A stretch of 64,000 bases of DNA, taken from positions 70,607,676 through 70,671,675 of the forward strand of contig CM043969.1 of assembly GCA_014529385.2 (NCBI GenBank), read 5' to 3'. Shown piece by piece: positions 36,301 to 46,200 of this stretch. Numbering within the stretch: the stretch's first letter is position 1; every line of letters starts with the position of its first letter. The translations under genes and the position numbers were made by a program. This DNA is from Adiantum capillus-veneris. Its lineage: Eukaryota; Streptophyta; Polypodiopsida; Polypodiales; Pteridaceae. A model generated the notes under the pieces. It made no database searches. It saw nothing but the letters and a program-made list of their open reading frames with translations, and was not told where the DNA came from.

Positions 36301-37623
36301 CAGCTTACAGCCATTCTGGAAATCTTCTACATAACAGCCATTTGGATTGAAGCGAACCTGCAAACCCTGCTCAACCATTTGTCCAACAGAAACAAGATTC
36401 TTTGTAATGTTTGGGACATGAAGTACATCTGCTAAGTACTTTGATTTCCCACTCTTCATATTTAGAGGTATGTCCCCTACATGAGCAATGGGGTGAGCTG
36501 TGTCATCTCCTGTCTGCACATAGCCTGACACATCTGGTTTGCGCATATCTCTAAACCACTCTCCACGAGACGTCATGTGATTAGAGGCACCTGAATCCAC
36601 ATACCAAACATCATCTTGGGTGGACTTCTCTGCAGTCATTGTATTCATTACATGTTGCATAACAAACATGCGCTCGTTTTTGCTGTCATCTGCATCTCTG
36701 CTAGTAGATGCATAGTTGCCCTGTTCTCTCTTTCTACTTGCTTTTCCCTTTGGACAGTCACGTGACATGTGACCTCTTTCACCACAAGTCCAACATTCTC
36801 TACTATCTGGAGTATGTTGCTGTCTGCTTGATCCTGCACCACGACCTCTTTGACTCCCCCTGCCTTGAGACTGGTTTCCCCTGCCACCTGTATTGTTTTG
36901 ATTTGATTGACCTTCCAGAAATTGGTCCCTGCAACCCCTTGGGCCTCGACCACGACCTCTACCTCTACCTCTGTTGGAGTTAGAATAGAAGGCATGTTCA
37001 GAATTATTTCTTCCATGAGAAGAAGATGTGTCAAGGTTCTTCTCCTCAAGAATAAGCATAGAAATCAAATCTTGGAACACGGGGATGTCGTCTCTTGTAT
37101 TCATGGAAGACCTAAAATGTACATACTCATCTCCTAGACCATCCAAGCATGCACGGACAATGTCATCGTCTTCCACTGAGACTTTAATAGATCCAAGAGC
37201 CTCAATGATACTCTTGATCTTCAAGGCATAATCATTGATTGAGAGGTTGTTCCTCTTAACCTGATTTAGCTCCGACTTTAGTTGAAGCTTCCTGGCCTTG
37301 GTGTTCACCTCGAACACTCTGCCTAAGTTTCTCCATGCAATGGCGGGGGTTTCAGCATCCTGTAGATAGCCCATCATGCCATCTGTGATGCTCATAGACA
37401 ACCAATACATCACTTTGCTCTGGCCTTGCTGCCAGTCCCTCAAAGCTTTCCTTTGTTCTGCTGTAGCATTTGCCTCGGGAATCTCTGGTTCCTTTTCATT
37501 GTCTCCTTCTACATAGTCCCAATAACCTTTTCCTTTTAGGAAATTTGTTATTCTGAACTTCCATGCAGGGTAGTTATTTTTCTCAAGCTTCTCAGTAACA
37601 ATCTGACTGAAACCGTCAGACAT
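33274..37623 (-). pseudogene. gag-pol: Copia gag-pol, otherwise open frame with two TAG stops
   Basis: One frame from ATG 37,623 to the stop at 33,274 is broken only by TAG at 36,132-36,130 and 33,555-33,553. Order is that of Ty1/Copia: Gag (MSDGFSQIVTEKLEKNNY), zinc knuckle CWTCGERGHMSRDC (about residue 275), protease WYVDSGASNHM (about 340), GAG-preintegrase WHKRIGHVNEQRLR (about 487), integrase with HTDVWGP, RSDGGGEYF and NGVAERKNRH, RT with MDVKNAFLNGELQEEV and YVDDLIIVG, and RNase H with TDADWAG, SSTEAEY and HCDN. The first TAG separates preintegrase from integrase; the second falls inside RNase H between the Glu and the third Asp. Both are CAG-to-TAG compatible and both are followed by ATT. 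Translation in one piece would need read-through; otherwise the copy is dead. Confidence 0.93.
33302..33316 (-). other. Copia polypurine tract
   Basis: On the minus strand GAGCTCGAGGGGGAG directly before the 3' LTR. Confidence 0.8.
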
Positions 37624-37886
37624 CTTGAAGCACTACGACAAAATAGCTGCAATCTGCAAAAACCTGCAAATCTGCTGAACCTGCTATCGTGGTTCTTGTA
37701 ACGCTTTCTACACTCAACGAGTGTCCACAATCAAGCGTACATACAACCACTGTACTTGTACAGTAAATCTCTGTATACTGCACTTTGGAGACCTGTTCAG
37801 AAACTTTGGAGACCTGTATCTGGTCGTGGATTGTGAACGAAGGGATTGTGATGCTCTTGCTCTCTTAGCCTCTCTTGCCTGCACCA

Positions 37887-37899
37887 GGCTCTGATACCA
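37887..37899 (-). other. Copia primer-binding site (initiator Met-tRNA)
   Basis: On the minus strand TGGTATCAGAGCC, next to the 5' LTR that ends at 37,900. Confidence 0.92.
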
Positions 37900-38221
37900 T
37901 GTAAAGAATGAGGATGCAAGAGAGCTACACAAGACAAGCACAAAGCACACAGAGATGGAAAGCTTCTTCTTCTTCTTCACAGAAAAGAGAGTACAAAATG
38001 ACTAAGTGCTAAAGCTGAAAAGTAGCACATATGTACATGCGGTCACTAAGTGTGAACTCGCTAGAAGCGTACTAGGCTGGCACTATAAGTGTAGTCCAGC
38101 TGTAGAATCACTGGTAGAGATCCTCCGTGTCGGTCACCTAACGCGCCAGTGAGTAAATGCCGTAAGCGGCCAAGACCCGTAGTGGATGCCAGCTCAAGGT
38201 GTAGAGCTCGACATCTCAACA
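37900..38221 (-). repeat. Copia 5' LTR (322 bp)
   Basis: Same boundaries as the 3' LTR; followed on the plus strand by the AAGAT duplication. Confidence 0.96.
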
Positions 38222-40118
38222 AAGATGTCCCTAAGGATAACCAAAGAGAGAAGACAGTGTCCACAAAACCAGCACAAGTAGGAACGGCTATTGCGGCACC
38301 ACTCTCATCCATAGAAGATATGCTAAAAAGGATGAACGACATGATGAACAATATGCAAAAAGCACCTATGAGAGGACCAGGACAAGGGATACCCCTACAG
38401 GGACAACCAATTAGGCCACAAAAATGGTGTACAATCGAGGGAAAATGGACCAACCATGAGACCCATGAGTGCTACTTTAGACCAAAGTATGATGGGAATG
38501 TTCAGTATGTGCCCATGAGGCCACAAGGACAACCCATGTACAGATATCAGCATAATATGGCCTAAGCTCAAAGACCACCAATGGGTATGGAAAGACCTCA
38601 ACCTGTGTTGGGACAACAACCTCCATATTCAGGACATAATGCAGTGCCTGTAAAGTACATGCACTCTGAAGGAGTCATAAATGAACAAGCATTAGTGCCT
38701 GTTACACCCTATGCAGAGCCTAATCCATCTACAGTAATGGTAGAGGGAGATTGGTATAATCTACATCCATCACCAATGGAGGAAACCGTGACTTATGCTC
38801 CACCAGAGCTAGCACCAATGTATTATGTATCTAATCAAGGTGTCAGACCTCCCATGGGAAGACCCATGATGAAGCCTAGAACAGGAAAATGTCATAATTG
38901 TGGTACTGACGACCATTGGAAAAATGAATGTCCAGAGCCGGACAAAAACCTCAAACCAATTGAAGCCTATTGCATACAAAGTTTCAAAAGGGAATAAAAC
39001 TTTCCGGAAGATTTTCCTAAGAATCCTTTGAACAAGGGTAAAACCGTCGTAAACGTAGTCCAAGTGAGGCCTAGTAGCTCATCAGAGAGTGAACCGATTG
39101 TTCCAATCAAGGTAATCACTAGAGCCCAAGCAAAGAAAAAGAAACACAACTCCTTTGATGATGCGGAGAACATGCAAGTTTCTTTTCAAAGAATCAAAAG
39201 GATCAGAATCAAAAGATATGAGATGAGAAAACAAAAACAACGGGTTAAAATCAAAGAGAAAGCAAAAATGCTAACCTAGGACAAGTTGAAAGAAACTGAC
39301 AGTGAATTCAAGGAAACACCCATGAAATCTGGAGGATCCATTCTGGTTTTGATAAAACTTTTGAGACTATCAATGCTGCCTTGGAAGCCTACCAAGCAGG
39401 ACTTAAAGCAGGCCAAAACATGAAAAACAAGTGGAAAAACTATCCATCTCTAGACATGGAAGCAGCGAAGCTGCAAGCTTATCAAAATTTGGTAAGAATC
39501 AGACAAGATGTGCTAGAAAAACAAAAACCCAAGCTTGAAAGTATTGCAAAACCTGAAGAGCTTGCAGTAGAAGAAACAAAAGAAAAATATAATGTGGTAG
39601 CAAAACCCCACCTTGAAACAAATGAACCAGCACTTATAGTGCCTGATAGCGAAGATGCCTTAGACGGAATTCCATTCGTAGAGGAAGATTGGCCAGGACA
39701 CTTATGGAAAAAAGTGAGAGAGATCAATGATGGGAGCCTAACTTTAAAGTCAGTTCCTATAGAGGAAGTCTGGTTGGATAACCTACCTTCTAATATGAAC
39801 ATGGATTTACAATCCTTTTACGAGGATTGCGGATCAGAAGCTTCAGGAATGTCAAAACCATTGACATTAAAAACATTACCTTCTTACTTGGGAGATAACG
39901 AAGGTGAATCCATCATGTGCAAGACCACTCAAGTAAAAAAAGTGGAACAGACCCTAGAAGTAGACAACATTCATTTGATCATGTCCCATCCAATGCACTC
40001 TTACCTTGGGAGAACTGTTAAAACTCAGACCATACTTATGGAACGATTTACAGAAAACCCTAGAGAAGGTGGGGATAATGGGGTTAATCTCGAAGAATTT
40101 GGAAAAAATGAAAAATAA
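38222..40118 (+). pseudogene. gag: Giant-A gag, part 3, with zinc fingers
   Basis: Frame 1 from the Copia junction to 39,279, with TAA at 38,563-38,565, TAA at 38,995-38,997 and TAG at 39,277-39,279. It then shifts to 39,381-40,118. It includes a Cys/His segment WCTIEGKWTNHETHECYF and a zinc knuckle CHNCGTDDHWKNEC (CX2CX4HX4C, near 38,890). The middle is Pro/Gln/Met-rich, as in nucleocapsid linkers. The later segment (VPIEEVWLDNLPSNMN) is not recognised and is acidic. It lies between Gag and protease and is longer than usual, part of the reason the element is giant. Confidence 0.75.
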
Positions 40119-41128
40119 AATGGGAAACAAAGATATTCGATTAGTTTCTATGAACAAGGTCAGAGAATATTATGAAGGGGAAGAAGGAAACACCACCCTC
40201 CCAGTGAAATATAATGACATTGAAACCATGGCAATACTGGATAGTGGAGCTTGCATAGCCATAGCCACGAAAGCAGTATGGGAATCCTGGGGATAGCCAG
40301 CCATCAGACAAACTCAAAGGAAATTGCAGTTGGCTGATGGACACATTGAGAGACCACTAGGGCTGCTTGAAAAAGTGATAGTCAACTCCTGTGGAATTGA
40401 ATATCAACACACTTTTTCCATAGTAGACTTTGGAACAAAACTCAACTATGAAATCATATTGGGAAGACCTTTCATGCGACAGGTATGGCTTATCCAAGAT
40501 TGGGGAAACAACTATCTGTACCTGAAGCAAGTGGTATCTATAACAAGAGTCAATCTAAAAGATCACAAATATAGAGATGTCTTGAAAACACCCATCCAAG
40601 AGTTTGATTTAGTCTCTTTGGCTGAAACTAAACTCCCATCCTGGCTAAACAAAGACACTCCTATTTGGATGTGTGGAGCTTCAGAAAATGGAAGCTTAAG
40701 ACGAGAAGAATGTATCCTAAAAAGGGACTGCACAAACAAAGCCTATGTACTTGAACCCTTTCTAGAACATTTATTTGAGCCATTCGAGTGGCCTCAGATT
40801 TTAGGGACAATGGATGTATGTGTGAATACGTTTATGCCTACTCAATTTTGTAATGAGGATGTCTATGACATAATTCCCATCCAAATGATTTCAATCCTCA
40901 ACATTGAAAACAAAGATGAGGAACCCAAGGACTTGATGAAAGCTCAACAAGTCTTTTCATATCTCTATTACGATGCAACTGATGAGTTAGATGAGCACTC
41001 AGCTACCTCAGAAGCTTCGGGGTCAGAAAAAGAGCATACGAGAGCTAAGTTACTCTTAAAGGGAGGGGAGGAAAAGTTTTTTGACTTTCCAAACCAGAAA
41101 TCAAGAAGAAAAAAATGGTATAAATGAA
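40100..41128 (+). pseudogene. pro: Giant-A aspartic protease (first copy)
   Basis: The frame from about 40,100 contains MAILDSGACIAIATKAVW (active-site DSGA, Asp at 40,240-40,242) and, about 75 codons later, EIILGRPFMRQVW, the flap-distal ILG-R/x-PF element of retropepsins. One TAG at 40,294-40,296 interrupts it; the frame then runs to 41,127. Downstream sequence to RT is acidic and not recognised. The junction to RT is separated by the young chromovirus at 41,238. The function in the intact element would be polyprotein processing. Confidence 0.75.
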
Positions 41129-41237
41129 AGAGAGACATCGAAATTGTGAAAACACGACCTATGTCATTAGTCTCCAGTAAAACACAATTCTTGATGTAGA
41201 TAGATGCTATGATAATGATTGTGTCAAGGACAAAATA

Positions 41238-42832
41238 TGTCATAATAATCAATATCTAATTCTCCTAAATGATTTTCTCATATTAAACTGATCATTTAAT
41301 GTGGGGAAGTGCCAAGGGAGAAAAAGCTAGAATATTGGTTAAGTTAGCAGACCGGCCACAGTAGGGATCCAAAGGAGGGAAAATAGGGATCCAAAGGGGG
41401 GGCCATCTGCAAAAGAGCCATGTGAAACAACAGGCTAAAAAGACCCTAAGGTTCAGCCCATTAAGACTTCCAAAATGCTAAGGTTCCAAAATTCAAAGGT
41501 TGTGTCCAAAGGTCAACCTTAGGGAAAATTGGATGCTTAGTGTGTGTGCCCAAAAAGTCTTTCTGCATCCCTACATGGGAGGGGGCGAGCCCCAAAGCTA
41601 GGGGATGAGAGAGAAAACCACACACACACACACACAGGCTCCCTTTACACAAAGGGAATGAGGGACACATGTCAGCTCCCTAGGCCAGATGCCCACAAGG
41701 TGTGCCCAATTCCTATTGGAAGACCCTTGAAGTGGACCAATGAGAATTAAGCTAGAGTAAATCTAGTTTAATTAATTTAAAAACATTTAATAAAAGAAAC
41801 CAATAAGAATTAAGTGTCCTAGAAGACTATTGGGCAGTCTCCCAAGGGGTCCAATGAGCATTCAGAAGCCCCATGGCTTGCCTGATTCCTATTGGCCAGG
41901 AGGCAAAGGGGTCCAATGAGAGTTTAGTTTAATTATTTAATTATCTAAAGCTCTCACAAAAGGGGAAAGGGGGACACATGTCAGAAGGCTATCACTTATG
42001 CTGCTTAATTCCTATTGGCTTGACCTGGGGAGGTCCAATGAGGAAAAAGCCAGCCTAACTTAGCAGCTAGGGCTCGCCCAAGAGAGAGGGGGGGCTGATT
42101 TTTGGCAGGGCATTCACTCTCACACTCTCACACTTGACCATGTGTGAAGGGAAAACACTCTATCTCCTCCCAAGCTTTAATGGAGAGCTCATCACCTACT
42201 CCAAGCTTGTGAGATAGAAGCCTACATCAACACTCTCTTGGCATGTGGATGCAAATCCAACCAAGAGCCAAGCTTCAATGCATGCTCATCTTCTCTACCA
42301 AGCTAATTACTAAGCTAAGCTATGCTAATATGAGTGATTATGTGAGGAGATGTACTTCTTTCTCGTAAGATACTTCTTTTTCCTCTCAATCTACTCTCAT
42401 ACCCTGCTAGCTCTCACCATCTTCGAAGGTGTGTGAGGTCTTGGGTCTGAGAACGGGGATAATTCAAGTTGTGTTTGATTAAGTGTTTTGCTTGGTGTAT
42501 GAAGCTTCCATCTTCATTGCACTAGCTAGTCTTGAAGGAACACAAAGAATTGTATTGTACAATGTCTCTCTTGATGGGAGAAACCATAATACAAAGCCTT
42601 TTGGAGGGGGGACCGGCTCCATGCAAATCCGGTCCTCAACTGTTGTCAATAGTTTAATTGCTCTCTCTTTTGAAAGTATTGTCGATGCTATCTAACTAGG
42701 TGTTATGCATTTTGTTGCTCTCTCCACCCAAGCACTCTTGTAATTCTCATTAGGAATCTATTCTAATGAAATGCCCACTATGTTCATGCTAATTTCCGCT
42801 ACAAATAAGATTTTAGGCCATTAAATGTTACA
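41238..42832 (+). repeat. Young chromovirus 5' LTR (1,595 bp)
   Basis: TGTCATAATAATC...AAATGTTACA, preceded by the AAATA duplication. Confidence 0.96.
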
Positions 42833-42833
42833 T

Positions 42834-42845
42834 TGGTATCAGAGC
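42834..42845 (+). other. Young chromovirus primer-binding site
   Basis: TGGTATCAGAGC one base after the LTR; complementary to initiator Met-tRNA. Confidence 0.94.
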
Positions 42846-43249
42846 TCAAGGTTTCTCTTTTCTTGCTCAAGAAGGGAGGTCCTCAAGCTAGCTACAAATG
42901 GTTGGTATTATTAATTGCCTGTGAGTAAGTAGAATAGGGATTTTTCAGCCTTGCAGTGCGCCTGCCTTTGTGCAGTTAACGGGGCATCACCGTCGAGAGC
43001 TATGGTCTTAATAGTGGAGTCCTACGGGGCTTGCCTACGGCTTAACCACTATTGAGCTATTAGAAGCTTGACAGGAGCCGGTGCTGTTTTGGTGTCGAAA
43101 GACCCTCTCTTCTATTCCTTGCAATTAATGGTATTCAAGCCGCGGGTACAGTAGCTTGAGTGCTTTTTCTAAAGGGGTAAAGAGGAGTAGCAACTAGGGC
43201 TTGAAGTGCCAAAGTACACCTAAAAAGTTTACACCTAAAAATTGTTAGA
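42846..43249 (+). other. Young chromovirus leader
   Basis: About 400 bp between primer site and gag ATG, homologous to 16,231-16,634 of the old copy. No ORF. Confidence 0.8.
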
Positions 43250-46200
43250 ATGGCTGACAATATTAAAGAGAGTGAAATTAATGTTGATAACTTTGATTTT
43301 GCTCATGAGCAAGCTACTAATGATGCTTCAATGCTTGTTAATTATCTTGTTTCTAGGCTTCAACAAGCCATGGGCAATCCATCTCTCCAAAGTGAAGTGC
43401 AACGGCAGCTCCGTGCTCACGGGATTCTCCAAGCTCATCACCATGACGAGAGAACACCTAGGAAGCCTCCTTGTGAGACTACCAAAAGAGGTCTCTCTCC
43501 GATTCGGGAAGAAGAAGAGAATCCATATGAAGGGCTCAAGAACTTACTTCTTGATGATGCATCTCCTTCCCAAAGGAGAACTCAAGAGCCTCCACCGAAG
43601 GAACGAGAAAGAAGCGAGTCTCCCGCCACCTCGGCGGAGATGGCTCCACGAAGACGGCGGGCTAAACGCTCTCCATCACCACCAAAGCGGAGAAGACCAT
43701 CACACTCTTCTCCACGCCATAATTCAAAGAGGGATGATAAAAAGCAAGAGAAGAAAAAGGCGAGAAAGAGGACACCCTCTTCTCCATCTTCTTTATCCTC
43801 TTCCTCTTATGAGAGCTATGGTGAAGACGGCAAAGATCAAGACAAGAAAAAGGCGAGAAAGAGGTCACCCTCTTCTCCACCTTCTTCAAATTCTTCATCT
43901 TCTGAAGAAAGTGATGGTGCAACTTTTGAACCATCAAAAAGAAGAGGCCATAGGAAATCCTATGCCGCATGGAAGAGGTCGTCCAAGCTGAAGAAATTCA
44001 AAGAGGGAGGGAAGAGCATCTCTTTCCTTACCTATGATGGCACCTTCGGTGCTACAGACAAAGTTTTGGCCTTTATCCAGCAATTCGATGCGGCGTTTGG
44101 AGATGAGGGCTTCATGGAGTCCTCTAAGCTACGCCATGTAGCTATGCACTTTCAAAAGTCCGCCAGACAATGGTGGTCTAGCCTACGAGCCAACGGTGAA
44201 GCTCCACGAACATGGAAGGCTTTAAGAGCTTCCATTATGAAGCAGTTTTTGGCCACCGATGCCAAAGACAAAGTACTCACCGAATGGCGAAGCTTAAAGC
44301 TCTCTCCCAATGAATCCATCCACAAATATGTAGACAAGTTTTGGGACCTACAACTCAAAGCCACTGTCTTCAAAAAGTTGGATTTTGGAGAGCAAAAGCA
44401 ACAATTTTGTGCGGGCTTAACCGAAGAAATGGCGGAGTATGTCAACTCCCAAAGGCCACGTACCATATCGGCGGTAATACACCATACTATGGTGGCCTCG
44501 CGAATCAATTTCCAAACGGGGGGTAAAAGAAATAATAAGCCCCCGGAAAACAAAGGTACCAATGAGCCTAAGGGGAAGGACAATGTCCAAAAGTCTCCTA
44601 AGGGCAATTCCAACAAAGCTAAAGAGAAGGGAGTTTACAAAGGAAAGAATAAACTCTCTCCTGAGGAGCTTGAGCGTTATCGTAAAGATAACCGGTGTTT
44701 CAAGTGCGGCGAACAAGGGCATGCGTACCGCGCTTGTCCCCAAAAGAACAACCGCCAAGATCCTCCTAGAGCTTCTTTGGTTGAAATCCAAGAGGAGGAG
44801 ATTCACCAAACTTACCACAAAGGATCTCCTCTATGCCATGCTTGGGGAAAGGTAAGAGAACATGATGCTTTTATTCTCTTTGACCCTGGTTCTACTCACA
44901 ATTTCATATCTATGGAGTTAGCCACCAAGCTAGGCATACAATCCTACGAGATGGGAGATATCCTACCCGCAGACAGTGCCTTCAAGGGGCAAGAAGCTTC
45001 AGTCACTCCCTTAATCGGGAAATTGAGGCTTCATGTCCAAGGCTATGTGGACAAAGAGGATTTCTTTATCTCTCCTCTCAAGCATGAGGATGTAATCCTA
45101 GGGGCACCATGGTTTGACCGTTTGGCTGCCCATGTTAAATTTCCTGAAAGGAGAATCTCCTTTAAGTTCAGGGAAAAGGACATGTATATAGATGCTAGGG
45201 AGATGGGTAACACCATCCCCATTGTACATACACCAGCTTTCAACAAGTCAATAAAGAGCTCTATTTCCGTGTACATGATTTTTGTTAAAGATTCTCAAAA
45301 TGAACCTAATGCTTTAGCAAAAGAAAATAAAAGCAACCAAAAGGAATTAGAGTTATCCAATTTTCTCAAGGGGTTTCAAGATGTCTTTATTGACGACATC
45401 CCTTGTGAGCTACCTCCTAAACGAGGTAATGACGACCATGCAATTGAACTTCTTCCAGGAAGTTCACCGCCTAATAAACCTCCTTATAGAGTTTCTCAAG
45501 CTCAACAAGAGGAGATTATGCGGCAAGTGCATGAGTTAATTGAGAAGGGCATGGTTAGGCCTAGCTCATCTCCATTTTGCTCACCTGTGCTATTAGTGCA
45601 AAAGAAAGACGGCACATATCGTATGTGTGTCAACTATAGAGCACTAAATAGGATCACTATCAAGAATAGGTTTCCCGTTCCACGGGTAGAAGACCTATTT
45701 GATAAGCTACAAGGATCGACCTACTTCAGTAGGATTGACCTAAAAAGTGGCTATCATCAAATAAGGATAGTTGATCAAGACATTGTAAAGACCGCATTTC
45801 GTACTACATTTGGTCTTTACGAATACATTGTCATGCCTTTTGGCTTGACTAATGCACCAGCCACATTTAACCGCTTGATGGAGAAGCTGTTCAGACCTCA
45901 TCGAACCTTCACTGGAGTGTTCTTTGATGATATTATCATCTACTCTAATTCATTAGAGGAACATAAGCAACACCTCCAGGTAATATTTCAAGTTTTAAGA
46001 GAGAATAAACTTTATGTTAATCGAAAGAAAAATGAATTTTTCTTGCAAGAGATTCAATATTTAGGTCACATTATCTCTCAAGATGGAATCCAAATGGATC
46101 CATCCAAATTAGAGGTAATAAAAGGATGGCCTAAACCAAGGAATCTTCATGAACTAAGAAGCTTTATAGGTATGTGTGCATACTATAGACGCTTCATAGA

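Larger units (their letters stand above)
32980..38221 (-). mobile_element. Young Ty1/Copia element inserted in Giant-A gag
   Basis: 322-bp LTRs at both ends differ at a single position. Perfect 5-bp target duplication AAGAT (32,975-32,979; 38,222-38,226). Initiator-Met-tRNA primer site next to the 5' LTR and purine tract next to the 3' LTR, both on the minus strand. Total 5,242 bp. One gag-pol frame interrupted by two TAG codons. Confidence 0.96.

Noticed and set aside
42483-42695. 70-aa ORF present identically in both LTRs of the young chromovirus (also 49,803-50,015)
   Set aside because: It lies in LTR sequence, has no domain, and is broken in the old copy. Chance ORF.
43242-43991. 249-aa plus-strand ORF in another frame of chromovirus gag
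   Set aside because: Shadow frame of the low-complexity Arg/Ser region of the real Gag; the equivalent shadow also appears in the old copy.
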